Shown: positions 1 through 5,408 of the stretch, piece by piece
How the letters are laid out: each line of letters starts with the position of its first letter
Position numbering within the stretch: the first letter of the stretch is position 1
Assembly (NCBI GenBank): GCA_023406915.1
Contig: JAEXTR010000033.1
Location: 1 to 5,408 of the forward strand
Direction of reading: 5' to 3'
Origin: Bacteroidota bacterium
Lineage (GTDB): Bacteria; Bacteroidota; Ignavibacteria; Ignavibacteriales; Ignavibacteriaceae
DNA length: 5,408 nucleotides
Translations under genes and position numbers: made by a program
Notes under the pieces: model-generated
What the model saw: only the letters and a program-made list of their open reading frames with translations
The model's database searches: none
Told to the model about the DNA's origin: nothing

Positions 1-329
1 CCAACCATTAATGCAGCATCAAGCCCCACGGTTCCCCCATCTGTCAAGACACCCCCACGACCAGCGTTAAACAGAGAATCGTCTTCAAGGAATTTTACCA
101 CTGCTTCCACTGCATTGAGGGAGGTACCACCCTGTTTCAGAATCTCCTCTCCGATACGGAGAGCCCTTTCCAGAGATGCCTGATAAGCATCTACGAGGGT
201 ACCCGGGATATCAAGGTTTACATAACCGGCGCCGCCATGGATCGCGAGCACATATTTCCCAGATTGCTGGGAATAGAGGGATGAAATTAAAAGCAGAAGC
301 ACGAGAAATATAACAGTACTCTTCATCAT
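1..329 (-). CDS. Isoaspartyl peptidase/L-asparaginase precursor (N-terminal part, cut by window edge)
   Basis: Reading leftward from 329, 109 residues are visible before the window ends; the 3' end, including the autocleavage site and the catalytic threonine expected for this family, lies outside. A signal peptide is clear: start MMKSTV, hydrophobic core at about residues 6-17, and a likely cleavage near SLYS/QQ at residues 17-21, with no lipobox cysteine. The mature part starts with the family hallmark IHGGAG (30-35), then an alpha segment with GGTSLNAVEAVV (67-78), then FNAGRG (87-92) and the GLDAAL segment (102-107). These are signatures of the plant-type asparaginase/isoaspartyl peptidase Ntn-hydrolases (IaaA/EcAIII, glycosylasparaginase relatives). 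Such enzymes hydrolyse L-asparagine and beta-aspartyl (isoaspartyl) dipeptides. The export signal implies a periplasmic or secreted enzyme. Two in-frame ATGs (329 and 326) are possible starts; 329 overlaps the upstream stop codon in TGATG, which suggests translational coupling to the omega-amidase gene. The family is certain; the preferred substrate is not. Confidence 0.9.
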   Translation of the reverse strand, partial: MMKSTVIFLVLLLLISSLYSQQSGKYVLAIHGGAGYVNLDIPGTLVDAYQASLERALRIGEEILKQGGTSLNAVEAVVKFLEDDSLFNAGRGGVLTDGGTVGLDAALMV

Positions 330-1090
330 CACACCATTTTTATATCATTCAGGAAACCGAATTTTGCACGGGCCTGCTGAACGAGTGAGGGATCAATATC
401 AGCAGTCAGAACCGTTTCAATGCGTGAGGCAACTGCGATCTCGTTACCGAGTGGTTCAATCACTGATGTGTATCCATTATAGCTACCGGCAGGATCATCG
501 CCGACCCTGTTCACACCGATGCAGTAGCACAGGTTTTCCACGGCGCGGGCTTTCAGGAGCAGTTTCCAATGTTCAACCCTGGGGACAGGCCAATTTGCAA
601 TAACCAGAATCACATCAGTTCGCAGTTTTCCATATTGTCTGAAGAGTTCAGGGAATCTGAGGTCATAGCAGATAGCAGCACCGATAGTAACACCATTCAT
701 ATTGAAAACAACAGGGCTTTCTCCAGCGGTGTAATGGTTATGTTCACCCGCAAGTGAGAAGGGGTGCATCTTTCTGTACACTTCACATACATTTCCATAG
801 GAATCAAAGTGAATCATGGCATTAGAATATTTCCCATTTTCATTCAGAACAACACCAGCAATTACGTGGGTGCTACGACTTCGGGCGATGCCAGAGAAGA
901 AATGTACGGATTCACCCTCAAGACTCTCGGCAATATTATCAGGGTTCATAGAGAACCCGGTGAGAGTCATTTCAGGGAAGACAAGCACATCAGTTGATGT
1001 TGCATGGAGTTGCAGGAGATGCTCTAATTTATTTCTGTTTTCAGATTTGTTTTCCCAAACCTGATCAAACTGAACCAGACCAAACTTCAT
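329..1090 (-). CDS. Carbon-nitrogen hydrolase, probable omega-amidase (2-oxoglutaramate/2-oxosuccinamate amidase, YafV/Nit2 type)
   Basis: This complete 253-residue protein has the usual length of the Nit2/YafV branch of the nitrilase superfamily. The nitrilase triad is visible: Glu40 in VFPEM, Lys107 in YRKMHPF and Cys141 in ICYDLRFPEL, with a second conserved Glu116 in GEHNHY. Segments TGFSM (44-48), ANWPVPR (165-171) followed by HW, ARAVEN (181-186) and NRVGDD (194-199) agree closely with E. coli YafV as I remember it. Family enzymes release ammonia from 2-oxoglutaramate and 2-oxosuccinamate, the products of glutamine and asparagine transamination, and so drive those transaminations forward, including in methionine salvage. 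No signal peptide or membrane segment is present, so it should act in the cytoplasm. The start at 1090 is supported by a GAAGG ribosome binding site 7 bases upstream. The stop TGA (331-329) shares its last base with the ATG of the exported asparaginase gene, so the two form one operon. Superfamily is certain; omega-amidase is the best substrate assignment but untested. Confidence 0.92.
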   Translation of the reverse strand: MKFGLVQFDQVWENKSENRNKLEHLLQLHATSTDVLVFPEMTLTGFSMNPDNIAESLEGESVHFFSGIARSRSTHVIAGVVLNENGKYSNAMIHFDSYGNVCEVYRKMHPFSLAGEHNHYTAGESPVVFNMNGVTIGAAICYDLRFPELFRQYGKLRTDVILVIANWPVPRVEHWKLLLKARAVENLCYCIGVNRVGDDPAGSYNGYTSVIEPLGNEIAVASRIETVLTADIDPSLVQQARAKFGFLNDIKMV

Positions 1091-1097
1091 AAATGAA

Positions 1098-1102
1098 CCT
1101 TC
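1098..1102 (-). promoter_or_regulatory. Ribosome binding site of the omega-amidase gene
   Basis: The minus strand reads GAAGG with 7 bases before the ATG at 1090. It is the only good Shine-Dalgarno match in front of a gene start in this window and it supports that start codon. The receiver and GT9 genes have weak or no such sequence. Confidence 0.6.
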
Positions 1103-1130
1103 AAGTATTAAGAGGAGAAATATAAGAAAT

Positions 1131-1180
1131 GATAGCGATATAGGGAGATTTTCTCATCAGTGCCGATAGTGGATATGGGA
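1131..1180. repeat. Imperfect direct repeat in the divergent promoter region
   Basis: Two 16-base copies, GATAGCGATATAGGGA (1131-1146) and GATAGTGGATATGGGA (1165-1180), agree in 14 of 17 aligned columns when one single-base gap is allowed in each. Their starts are 34 bases apart, slightly over three helical turns. They could be a tandem operator for a regulator of one or both divergent genes, or chance similarity in purine- and AT-rich DNA. Confidence 0.25.
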
Positions 1181-1228
1181 ATTTTTTATAAATTGAAGAC
1201 TGCAATACTAATTTTTTGAGATAGTGCG

Positions 1229-1633
1229 ATGACACCAGAACCTACTACCAACGATTCAGCAATTCTGCCTCTGGCCTTACTGGTTGAAGATAATGTCGAC
1301 AACCGCGATGTAATGCTCCATTTCCTGAAGAAGCTTTGCCGGGTGGATACCTGCAACAATGCATTGCACGCCATTGAAATGGCCAAGGCAAAACATTACC
1401 AGTTGATCCTTATGGATATTAACCTGGGGCTTGGAATGAACGGGATGGAAGCCACAAAGATTATCAGGCAGCTTCCGTTTTATGACACAGTACCGATAGT
1501 TGCCGTAACAGCCTACGCCATGAGCGGAGATAAAGAACTTTTTATGGATGCCGGCTGCACCCATTACATTTCCAAACCATTCACCAAGAACGAATTTGTG
1601 AATCTGATTGCGAAGATACTGATTAAGCCGTAG
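1229..1633 (+). CDS. Stand-alone response regulator receiver (CheY/DivK-like)
   Basis: The 134-residue protein is a single receiver domain with no DNA-binding or enzymatic output domain. All key residues are present: acidic pair Glu20-Asp21 in LLVEDN, phospho-acceptor Asp63 in LMDINLG, the switch Thr94 in VAVTAYA, and Lys116 in ISKPF, so it should be phosphorylated normally. It is expected to be cytoplasmic and to act through protein contacts or as a phosphorelay carrier. The sequence after the acceptor (GLGMNGMEATKIIR) and the VTAYAMSGDKE segment resemble C-terminal receivers of hybrid histidine kinases, so it may descend from one. No kinase or phosphotransfer gene is in view, so its partner is unknown. 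The ATG at 1229 is favoured because an in-frame TGA lies just upstream (1217-1219) and the start leaves a short 12-residue lead before beta-1. It is a lone plus-strand gene, convergent with and overlapping the 3' end of the GT9 gene by 11 bases. Confidence 0.95.
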   Translation: MTPEPTTNDSAILPLALLVEDNVDNRDVMLHFLKKLCRVDTCNNALHAIEMAKAKHYQLILMDINLGLGMNGMEATKIIRQLPFYDTVPIVAVTAYAMSGDKELFMDAGCTHYISKPFTKNEFVNLIAKILIKP

Positions 1634-2687
1634 CTGTAAGAATCTTTTTTACGGCACTCAGAACCATATCGACTGTTATTTCTTTCCTGCACTTGTAAGG
1701 TACATCCGTCCGGGTGCAGGAGAGGGGTTTCGGAGAATAGAAAAAACAAGGGGCACAATCAAGGTGAAGGGAGACCAGTTCATATCTTGTCTGCCAGGGA
1801 TGGATATAGGCAGGATTGGTAGGACCGATTATAGCCACCACCGGAATCTGCATTGCAGATGCTGTGTGCATCAGACTTGAATCATTAGTAACAAACACAT
1901 CACACTGCTTCATCAATGCAGCAGTTTCCCCAAGGTTTTTAGAGTTTACCACGAACGCCGAGGGATGATCAATTCCTTTATAGACCTGATACTTCAACTC
2001 CTCCTCTTCTGGTCCACCGAATATAAGCACAGTATTTCCCTGGTCAACGAGTTTTTTGCCCAATTCCGAAAACTTTTCCGGTTCCCACCGCCTCATGATA
2101 TGGTTTTTCAGCGTGGCACAACCGGGATGAAAACCAACGAGGGCACCAGAGTATTCCATGACCGAGTTTTCAATGAAGTCAGTTGCAAAGCTTTTATCCG
2201 CTGTTGTCAGGGGGAACTGGAGTGGAGGTACCGTTTCGAATGATACCCCAAACATTTTTTCCACCATTCTAACATTTTCTGTAACATTGTGGAGTGAGTC
2301 ATCCTCATCGACGGTTACATTATTCAGAAATCCAAGATTGGAAGCATTCATTCGTTTATACTTCACCGCGCCTCTTTTTTTAGCTCCCGCGAGGAACTGA
2401 ATACCGTTATACTCCCTTCTATTAGCCGGGTAGACACTGAAAGAGCAGTCATATTTTCCCCTGAGTCCGAGCACAAACTTCAGAGAAGTAAGCGGAGATT
2501 CAGAGAGAAAATTATGATAGGTTACCGCGTCACAGATACCTGTTCTGCGATAGATATCGAACACACCCTTATACATTACGACCGCATCGATCTGCGCATC
2601 AGGGAAGTGATCACGCATGAGCTTCATTGCGGGAGTAAACATGAGGGCATCACCGATGCCAGAGAGCGCAAGTATAAGTATTTTCAT
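1623..2687 (-). CDS. Glycosyltransferase family 9 protein (ADP-heptose:LPS heptosyltransferase-like)
   Basis: The 354-residue protein has the two-domain GT-B layout and length of WaaC/WaaF-type heptosyltransferases. The N-terminal domain opens with ILALSGIGDALMFTPA, where Asp13 matches the proposed catalytic base of WaaC. The C-terminal domain shows GFHPGC (185-190), MRRWEPEKF (198-206), LIFGGPEE (221-228), the nucleotide-sugar binding stretch TNDSSLMHTASAM (267-279) and IIGPTNPAYIHPW (286-298). Four cysteines follow (311, 314, 324, 333) in a CxPC...C...C arrangement also seen in heptosyltransferase II. There is no signal peptide; these enzymes act at the cytoplasmic face of the inner membrane and add heptose or a related sugar to lipopolysaccharide core. 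The actual sugar and acceptor here are unknown, as FCB genomes carry many GT9 paralogues. No Shine-Dalgarno precedes the ATG at 2687. The gene lies 71 bases downstream of the DUF2723 gene on the same strand, separated by a strong terminator. Its 3' end overlaps the receiver gene. Confidence 0.92.
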   Translation of the reverse strand: MKILILALSGIGDALMFTPAMKLMRDHFPDAQIDAVVMYKGVFDIYRRTGICDAVTYHNFLSESPLTSLKFVLGLRGKYDCSFSVYPANRREYNGIQFLAGAKKRGAVKYKRMNASNLGFLNNVTVDEDDSLHNVTENVRMVEKMFGVSFETVPPLQFPLTTADKSFATDFIENSVMEYSGALVGFHPGCATLKNHIMRRWEPEKFSELGKKLVDQGNTVLIFGGPEEEELKYQVYKGIDHPSAFVVNSKNLGETAALMKQCDVFVTNDSSLMHTASAMQIPVVAIIGPTNPAYIHPWQTRYELVSLHLDCAPCFFYSPKPLSCTRTDVPYKCRKEITVDMVLSAVKKILTATA

Positions 2688-2703
2688 AATTCGTACATGG
2701 AGT

Positions 2704-2741
2704 AAAAAAAAAAAGAGGCTGTGCCGTTTTGCAGCACAGCC
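2704..2741 (-). terminator. Rho-independent terminator of the DUF2723 gene
   Basis: On the minus strand GGCTGTGCTG pairs with CGGCACAGCC (plus coordinates 2741-2732 and 2726-2717): ten base pairs with one G-U wobble, around a 5-base CAAAA loop. Then come TC and eleven uninterrupted Ts (2714-2704). It begins 17 bases after the DUF2723 stop codon. The T tract ends only 16 bases before the GT9 start codon, so it separates two same-strand glycosyltransferase genes. It is oriented for the minus strand only. Confidence 0.88.
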
Positions 2742-2758
2742 CCGTACAAATTGGGTGA

Positions 2759-5408
2759 TCAGTTAGCTGGTTGTGAAACCGTATCTTTTTCAGTCTGACC
2801 AGGAGAAGGGATACCGAGTTTTTCCTGATTCAATCTGAGTCTTTCTCTCAGATTTGGGTCCTGCGGGTAATACACCAGCAGCGCATTTATCAGGGTCACA
2901 TTTTTATCAAACATCCCCAGTGCTTCATAGGCATCCATCAATACGATTGGAGGTGTTGTATCAACGCGAGGATCCTGACGGTTTTTATTCCATTCAGTCT
3001 CAGCATCCATTACCACTTCCTGCATTAATTTAGCGTAGGTAGCGGAATCACCGTTGTTGCGGTACACGCTGGCAATACCATACAGATTCTGATACGGTAT
3101 TTTTACGATGTCACGCGGGATTTTGGTTTCCATGACTTTCAGAACGTCGAGTGCTTTTTCATTCTGACGAGTATCCTGATAGTGGTATGCCAGTCTAAGG
3201 AAGGCATTACGATAATTACCAACCAGGCGCTGATGGTTTTCATCAAGGAAGATTGAGGGATCATTCAGACCGCGATAGAGGAATCCGCGGTAGCTACCAT
3301 CCTTGTTAATTTCCTTATCGGCACCGAGAATCTGCTCACGCATAACCTTTTCATTGATTGCAAGATCATTCCGGTTGCTTGCAACAAAAGGCACAACGCG
3401 ACTTGCCATACCTTCGAGCTGTAAGTAAGGATCAAGACCGATTCTGGAATCAACATCGCAGGTAACAGCGAAGTAAATTGGGCGATCCCAGAGATTATTG
3501 AGCACGATCTCACGGGCAAGCTGATCCTGCACGCGAGCGTAGGCGTTGTTGATGACAGGTTTCATCGTAAATGCAATCTGACCCGTCTTCAGGGATGAGT
3601 CAGTCACATTAAACATTTCATAGACTGATGCAGGTACAGGGATCACATCCTGCCGTTCAGTCCATTCAACTGGCTGAATTCTTCGTATTTGCTCATCCGG
3701 GATATTAATTTTCACCTTTTTAGCGCCGTACGGTTCCTGATGCTTTAGCTGCATGATATACCAGTCAGTATTCAGCAGACTCAGGTTTGCAATTCTGATA
3801 TCACGGCGGACGCCTTCAACATCCTGGAGGTACCAGAGCGGGAAGGTGTCATTATCACCATTTGTAAACAGGATAGCATTCGGAGCACAGCTTTGGAGGA
3901 GGTTATATGCATAATCCCAGGGGATATAATTATTTGAGCGGTCATGGGTATGGTAATTTGCCTGCAGCATTCTGACCGGGACAAAGATGGTTGCAAGCGC
4001 AAGTACACCAACGATACCATAGCGTGCAGCATTCTCACTCTTCATTTTTCCGCGTACAAACTCCGCGAGCCCCTGTACACCGAGCCCTATCCATATTGAG
4101 AAGACAAAGAAGCCGCCCACATAGAAATAGTCACGCTCTCTGGGCTGGGGTTGTTGCTGGTTCTGATAGTATGCCGTCAGGTATGCCATGAATATAAACA
4201 GGATCATATAGGCGGACGCCATTTTCCAGTCCCGCCGGAAGTGGAAGATGATACCAAGTATCCCCAGAATCAGTGGCAAGGCAAAGAGAGAGTCCTTCGT
4301 ATTACCCTCAAAGCGGACATTGATCAGCTTTCCGATAGTATTGTTAAACAGACCATTGAGAGGTGCAACGTTTGCACCAGCATCCTGAACCCAGGATTCT
4401 CTACCGGCATAGTTCCAGAGCAGGTAGCGTGTCATCATGTGGTTCATCTGATAGCGCCACCAGAAGTCGAGATCAGTTTTATATGATTCATACACCATCG
4501 TCTGGTGACTCTCGAGTGTATATCTTCTTTTGAAGGTTGGGAAGTCACCATACTGTTCACGATTGATATACTTCACAAATTCAGTAAAGTTATCCGGATT
4601 ATTTTCATTCATCGGTGGGTTCATATTTGCACGAACCATTACCATAGCGTAGGGGGTAAAACCGAGGAAGATGAAGATGATTGACATAGCAATCACATGC
4701 AGCGTTTCCTTACGGTTCTTATAGGTATAATAAGCGAAACCTGCCATTGCGCCGGTAATGATCAGGAGCACGATAATTTCGACTGTGATATTATCCTTGG
4801 CGATAGTATGCATCAGGGCAGGAATATATTTCACAACGCCAGGATAGGTAAGAAAGAGAGCGATACCACCAAAGATTAGAGGGAGGTAGAATGAGTTTGG
4901 TTTGAATACCTTTTTCCAGAAAACACCCATAAAGATTGCAGAGATCACCACGATGTACATTTTCATCTGGCTATCAAAGTTCTGATAGTAGGCGATAAAT
5001 TCCGGTACGGTTCTGAATGCGCCGCCGAACGGATTATCCTTTTCGCCCATCCATCTAAAGATGGCGACGAGCAGAATAATTGCAGCGTGAATCATAAAGA
5101 GGTATCCGGTCTGTTTCAGGTGAGCTTCGTCGGTCACATATTTTCTGAACATCACCACCATAACCACGGTAACGATTGCAAGCACGCTCATGAGGTGCAC
5201 GGCAGTAGAGAGTCCAACGAGATAGGCGATTAAGAAAATATACTTTTCATTATCGGTTTGATCCGCCTTTTCATTCCACACCATCAGGATGTACATAATA
5301 AAAGCGAACAGGAAGGTTGAGGCTGCGTACACTTCGGCTTCAACAGCGTTGAACCAGAATGTATCAGAGAAAGCAAAAGAGAGAGCCCCCACCATTGCAG
5401 CCACGTAG
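2759..5408 (-). CDS. DUF2723 family polytopic membrane protein, putative GT-C protein O-mannosyltransferase-like enzyme (N-terminus outside window)
   Basis: About 882 residues are visible and the frame stays open through the window edge (in-frame TAC at 5407-5405). The GTG at 5404 is therefore probably internal, and roughly 100-150 N-terminal residues, including the usual acidic catalytic loop of the family, are missing. Numbering from that GTG, FWFNAVEAEVYA (16-27) is a DUF2723 hallmark. About eleven hydrophobic segments follow, near 29-43, 55-86 (two), 100-116, 149-163, 171-187, 207-227, 234-257, 372-388, 397-412, 426-447 and 463-478. Conserved loops include NPPMNENNPDN (262-272) and RERDYFYVG (422-430). 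A large soluble C-terminal part, expected to be periplasmic, holds NNYIPWDYAYNLL (491-503), TNGDNDTFPLWYLQ (514-527) and NLSLLNTDWYI (540-550), then a helical TPR-like tail (about 727-862) and a polar end. DUF2723 contains the eukaryotic O-mannosyltransferase TMEM260; the bacterial sugar donor and acceptor are not known to me. Family membership is secure and catalytic function is inferred. A terminator follows the stop codon directly. Confidence 0.93.
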   Translation of the reverse strand, partial: YVAAMVGALSFAFSDTFWFNAVEAEVYAASTFLFAFIMYILMVWNEKADQTDNEKYIFLIAYLVGLSTAVHLMSVLAIVTVVMVVMFRKYVTDEAHLKQTGYLFMIHAAIILLVAIFRWMGEKDNPFGGAFRTVPEFIAYYQNFDSQMKMYIVVISAIFMGVFWKKVFKPNSFYLPLIFGGIALFLTYPGVVKYIPALMHTIAKDNITVEIIVLLIITGAMAGFAYYTYKNRKETLHVIAMSIIFIFLGFTPYAMVMVRANMNPPMNENNPDNFTEFVKYINREQYGDFPTFKRRYTLESHQTMVYESYKTDLDFWWRYQMNHMMTRYLLWNYAGRESWVQDAGANVAPLNGLFNNTIGKLINVRFEGNTKDSLFALPLILGILGIIFHFRRDWKMASAYMILFIFMAYLTAYYQNQQQPQPRERDYFYVGGFFVFSIWIGLGVQGLAEFVRGKMKSENAARYGIVGVLALATIFVPVRMLQANYHTHDRSNNYIPWDYAYNLLQSCAPNAILFTNGDNDTFPLWYLQDVEGVRRDIRIANLSLLNTDWYIMQLKHQEPYGAKKVKINIPDEQIRRIQPVEWTERQDVIPVPASVYEMFNVTDSSLKTGQIAFTMKPVINNAYARVQDQLAREIVLNNLWDRPIYFAVTCDVDSRIGLDPYLQLEGMASRVVPFVASNRNDLAINEKVMREQILGADKEINKDGSYRGFLYRGLNDPSIFLDENHQRLVGNYRNAFLRLAYHYQDTRQNEKALDVLKVMETKIPRDIVKIPYQNLYGIASVYRNNGDSATYAKLMQEVVMDAETEWNKNRQDPRVDTTPPIVLMDAYEALGMFDKNVTLINALLVYYPQDPNLRERLRLNQEKLGIPSPGQTEKDTVSQPAN

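Larger units (their letters stand above)
1091..1228. promoter_or_regulatory. Divergent intergenic region between omega-amidase and receiver genes
   Basis: This 138-base AT-rich gap lies between two divergently transcribed genes and must hold the promoters of both the receiver gene (plus) and the omega-amidase/asparaginase operon (minus), unless either is read from elsewhere. On the minus strand TATATTTC (1124-1117) resembles the Bacteroidota -7 element TAnnTTTG in 7 of 8 positions and would give a leader of about 20 bases, but no TTG -33 element stands at the right distance. On the plus strand no convincing promoter was found; only a GAG (1218-1220) precedes the ATG as a possible weak Shine-Dalgarno. 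Two T6 tracts (AATTTTTT at 1180-1187 and 1210-1217) are spaced 30 bases apart. That promoters lie here is an inference from gene orientation; the exact boxes are not established. Confidence 0.4.

Noticed and set aside
364..1064. Series of plus-strand open frames (364-603, 569-757, 764-997, 816-1064)
   Set aside because: They lie wholly antisense to the well-supported omega-amidase gene, have no recognisable domains, and look like shadows of its codon pattern.
1145..1155. Small inverted repeat GAGA-TTT-TCTC in the divergent gap
   Set aside because: A 4-base stem is expected by chance in a region of this size and has no T tract for a terminator.
1193..1218. Bacteroidota-type promoter for the receiver gene (TTG at 1193, TA..TTTT at 1209)
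   Set aside because: The spacing between the two elements is only 13 bases, far short of the usual 19-21, and the -7 element lacks the final TTTG in register.
1186..1758. Minus-strand open frames at 1186-1386, 1277-1564 and 1564-1758
   Set aside because: They lie over the receiver gene or the end of the GT9 gene in other frames, with no family features and no ribosome binding sites.
1965..2705. Plus-strand open frames antisense to the GT9 gene (1965-2243, 2158-2400, 2514-2705)
   Set aside because: The translations are without recognisable motifs, and the opposite strand encodes a full-length conserved glycosyltransferase.
3265..4879. Short frames on both strands within the DUF2723 gene (3265-3519, 3781-4038, 3991-4191, 4151-4486, 4697-4879)
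   Set aside because: All lie inside an uninterrupted, strongly conserved coding frame; nothing suggests nested genes.
5402..5404. GTG at 5404 as the true start of the DUF2723 gene
   Set aside because: The frame continues upstream to the window edge without a stop, and family members have further N-terminal membrane segments before the FWFNAVEAEVYA motif.

Overview
The window looks like ordinary chromosomal DNA from a bacterium of the Bacteroidota/Chlorobiota/Ignavibacteriota (FCB) group. This placement is inferred from three things: the long DUF2723 membrane protein with its typical C-terminal periplasmic region, a receiver domain of the style common in FCB hybrid kinases, and mostly weak or absent Shine-Dalgarno sequences. 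The genus cannot be told from the sequence. No mobile element, CRISPR array, rRNA or tRNA is visible. Coding density is very high: apart from a 138-base divergent gap and a 71-base gap holding a terminator, everything is coding.

Layout from left to right. (1) Positions 1-329, minus strand: the N-terminal 109 residues of an exported isoaspartyl peptidase/L-asparaginase, cut by the window edge. (2) Positions 329-1090, minus: a complete nitrilase-superfamily omega-amidase (YafV/Nit2 type), whose stop codon overlaps the asparaginase start by one base. (3) Positions 1091-1228: an AT-rich divergent intergenic region. (4) Positions 1229-1633, plus: a stand-alone CheY-like receiver. (5) Positions 1623-2687, minus: a GT9 (heptosyltransferase-type) glycosyltransferase whose 3' end overlaps the receiver gene tail-to-tail by 11 bases. 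(6) Positions 2704-2741: a strong intrinsic terminator on the minus strand. (7) Positions 2759-5408, minus: a very large DUF2723 polytopic membrane protein (GT-C fold, related to TMEM260 protein O-mannosyltransferase), with its N-terminus outside the window.

Functionally there are two themes. The left pair hydrolyses amide bonds of the asparagine/glutamine family: one enzyme acts on asparagine or isoaspartyl peptides outside the cytoplasm, the other on the omega-amides of 2-oxo acids inside it. The right pair are glycosyltransferases of envelope or protein glycan assembly: a cytoplasmic GT9 that uses nucleotide sugars and a membrane GT-C enzyme likely to use lipid-linked sugar. The single-domain receiver sits between them with no visible kinase partner. 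I see no obviously new multi-gene system. The points most worth a second look are the DUF2723 protein, the terminator placed almost on top of the GT9 start codon, the overlapping convergent genes, and the coupled amidase pair.
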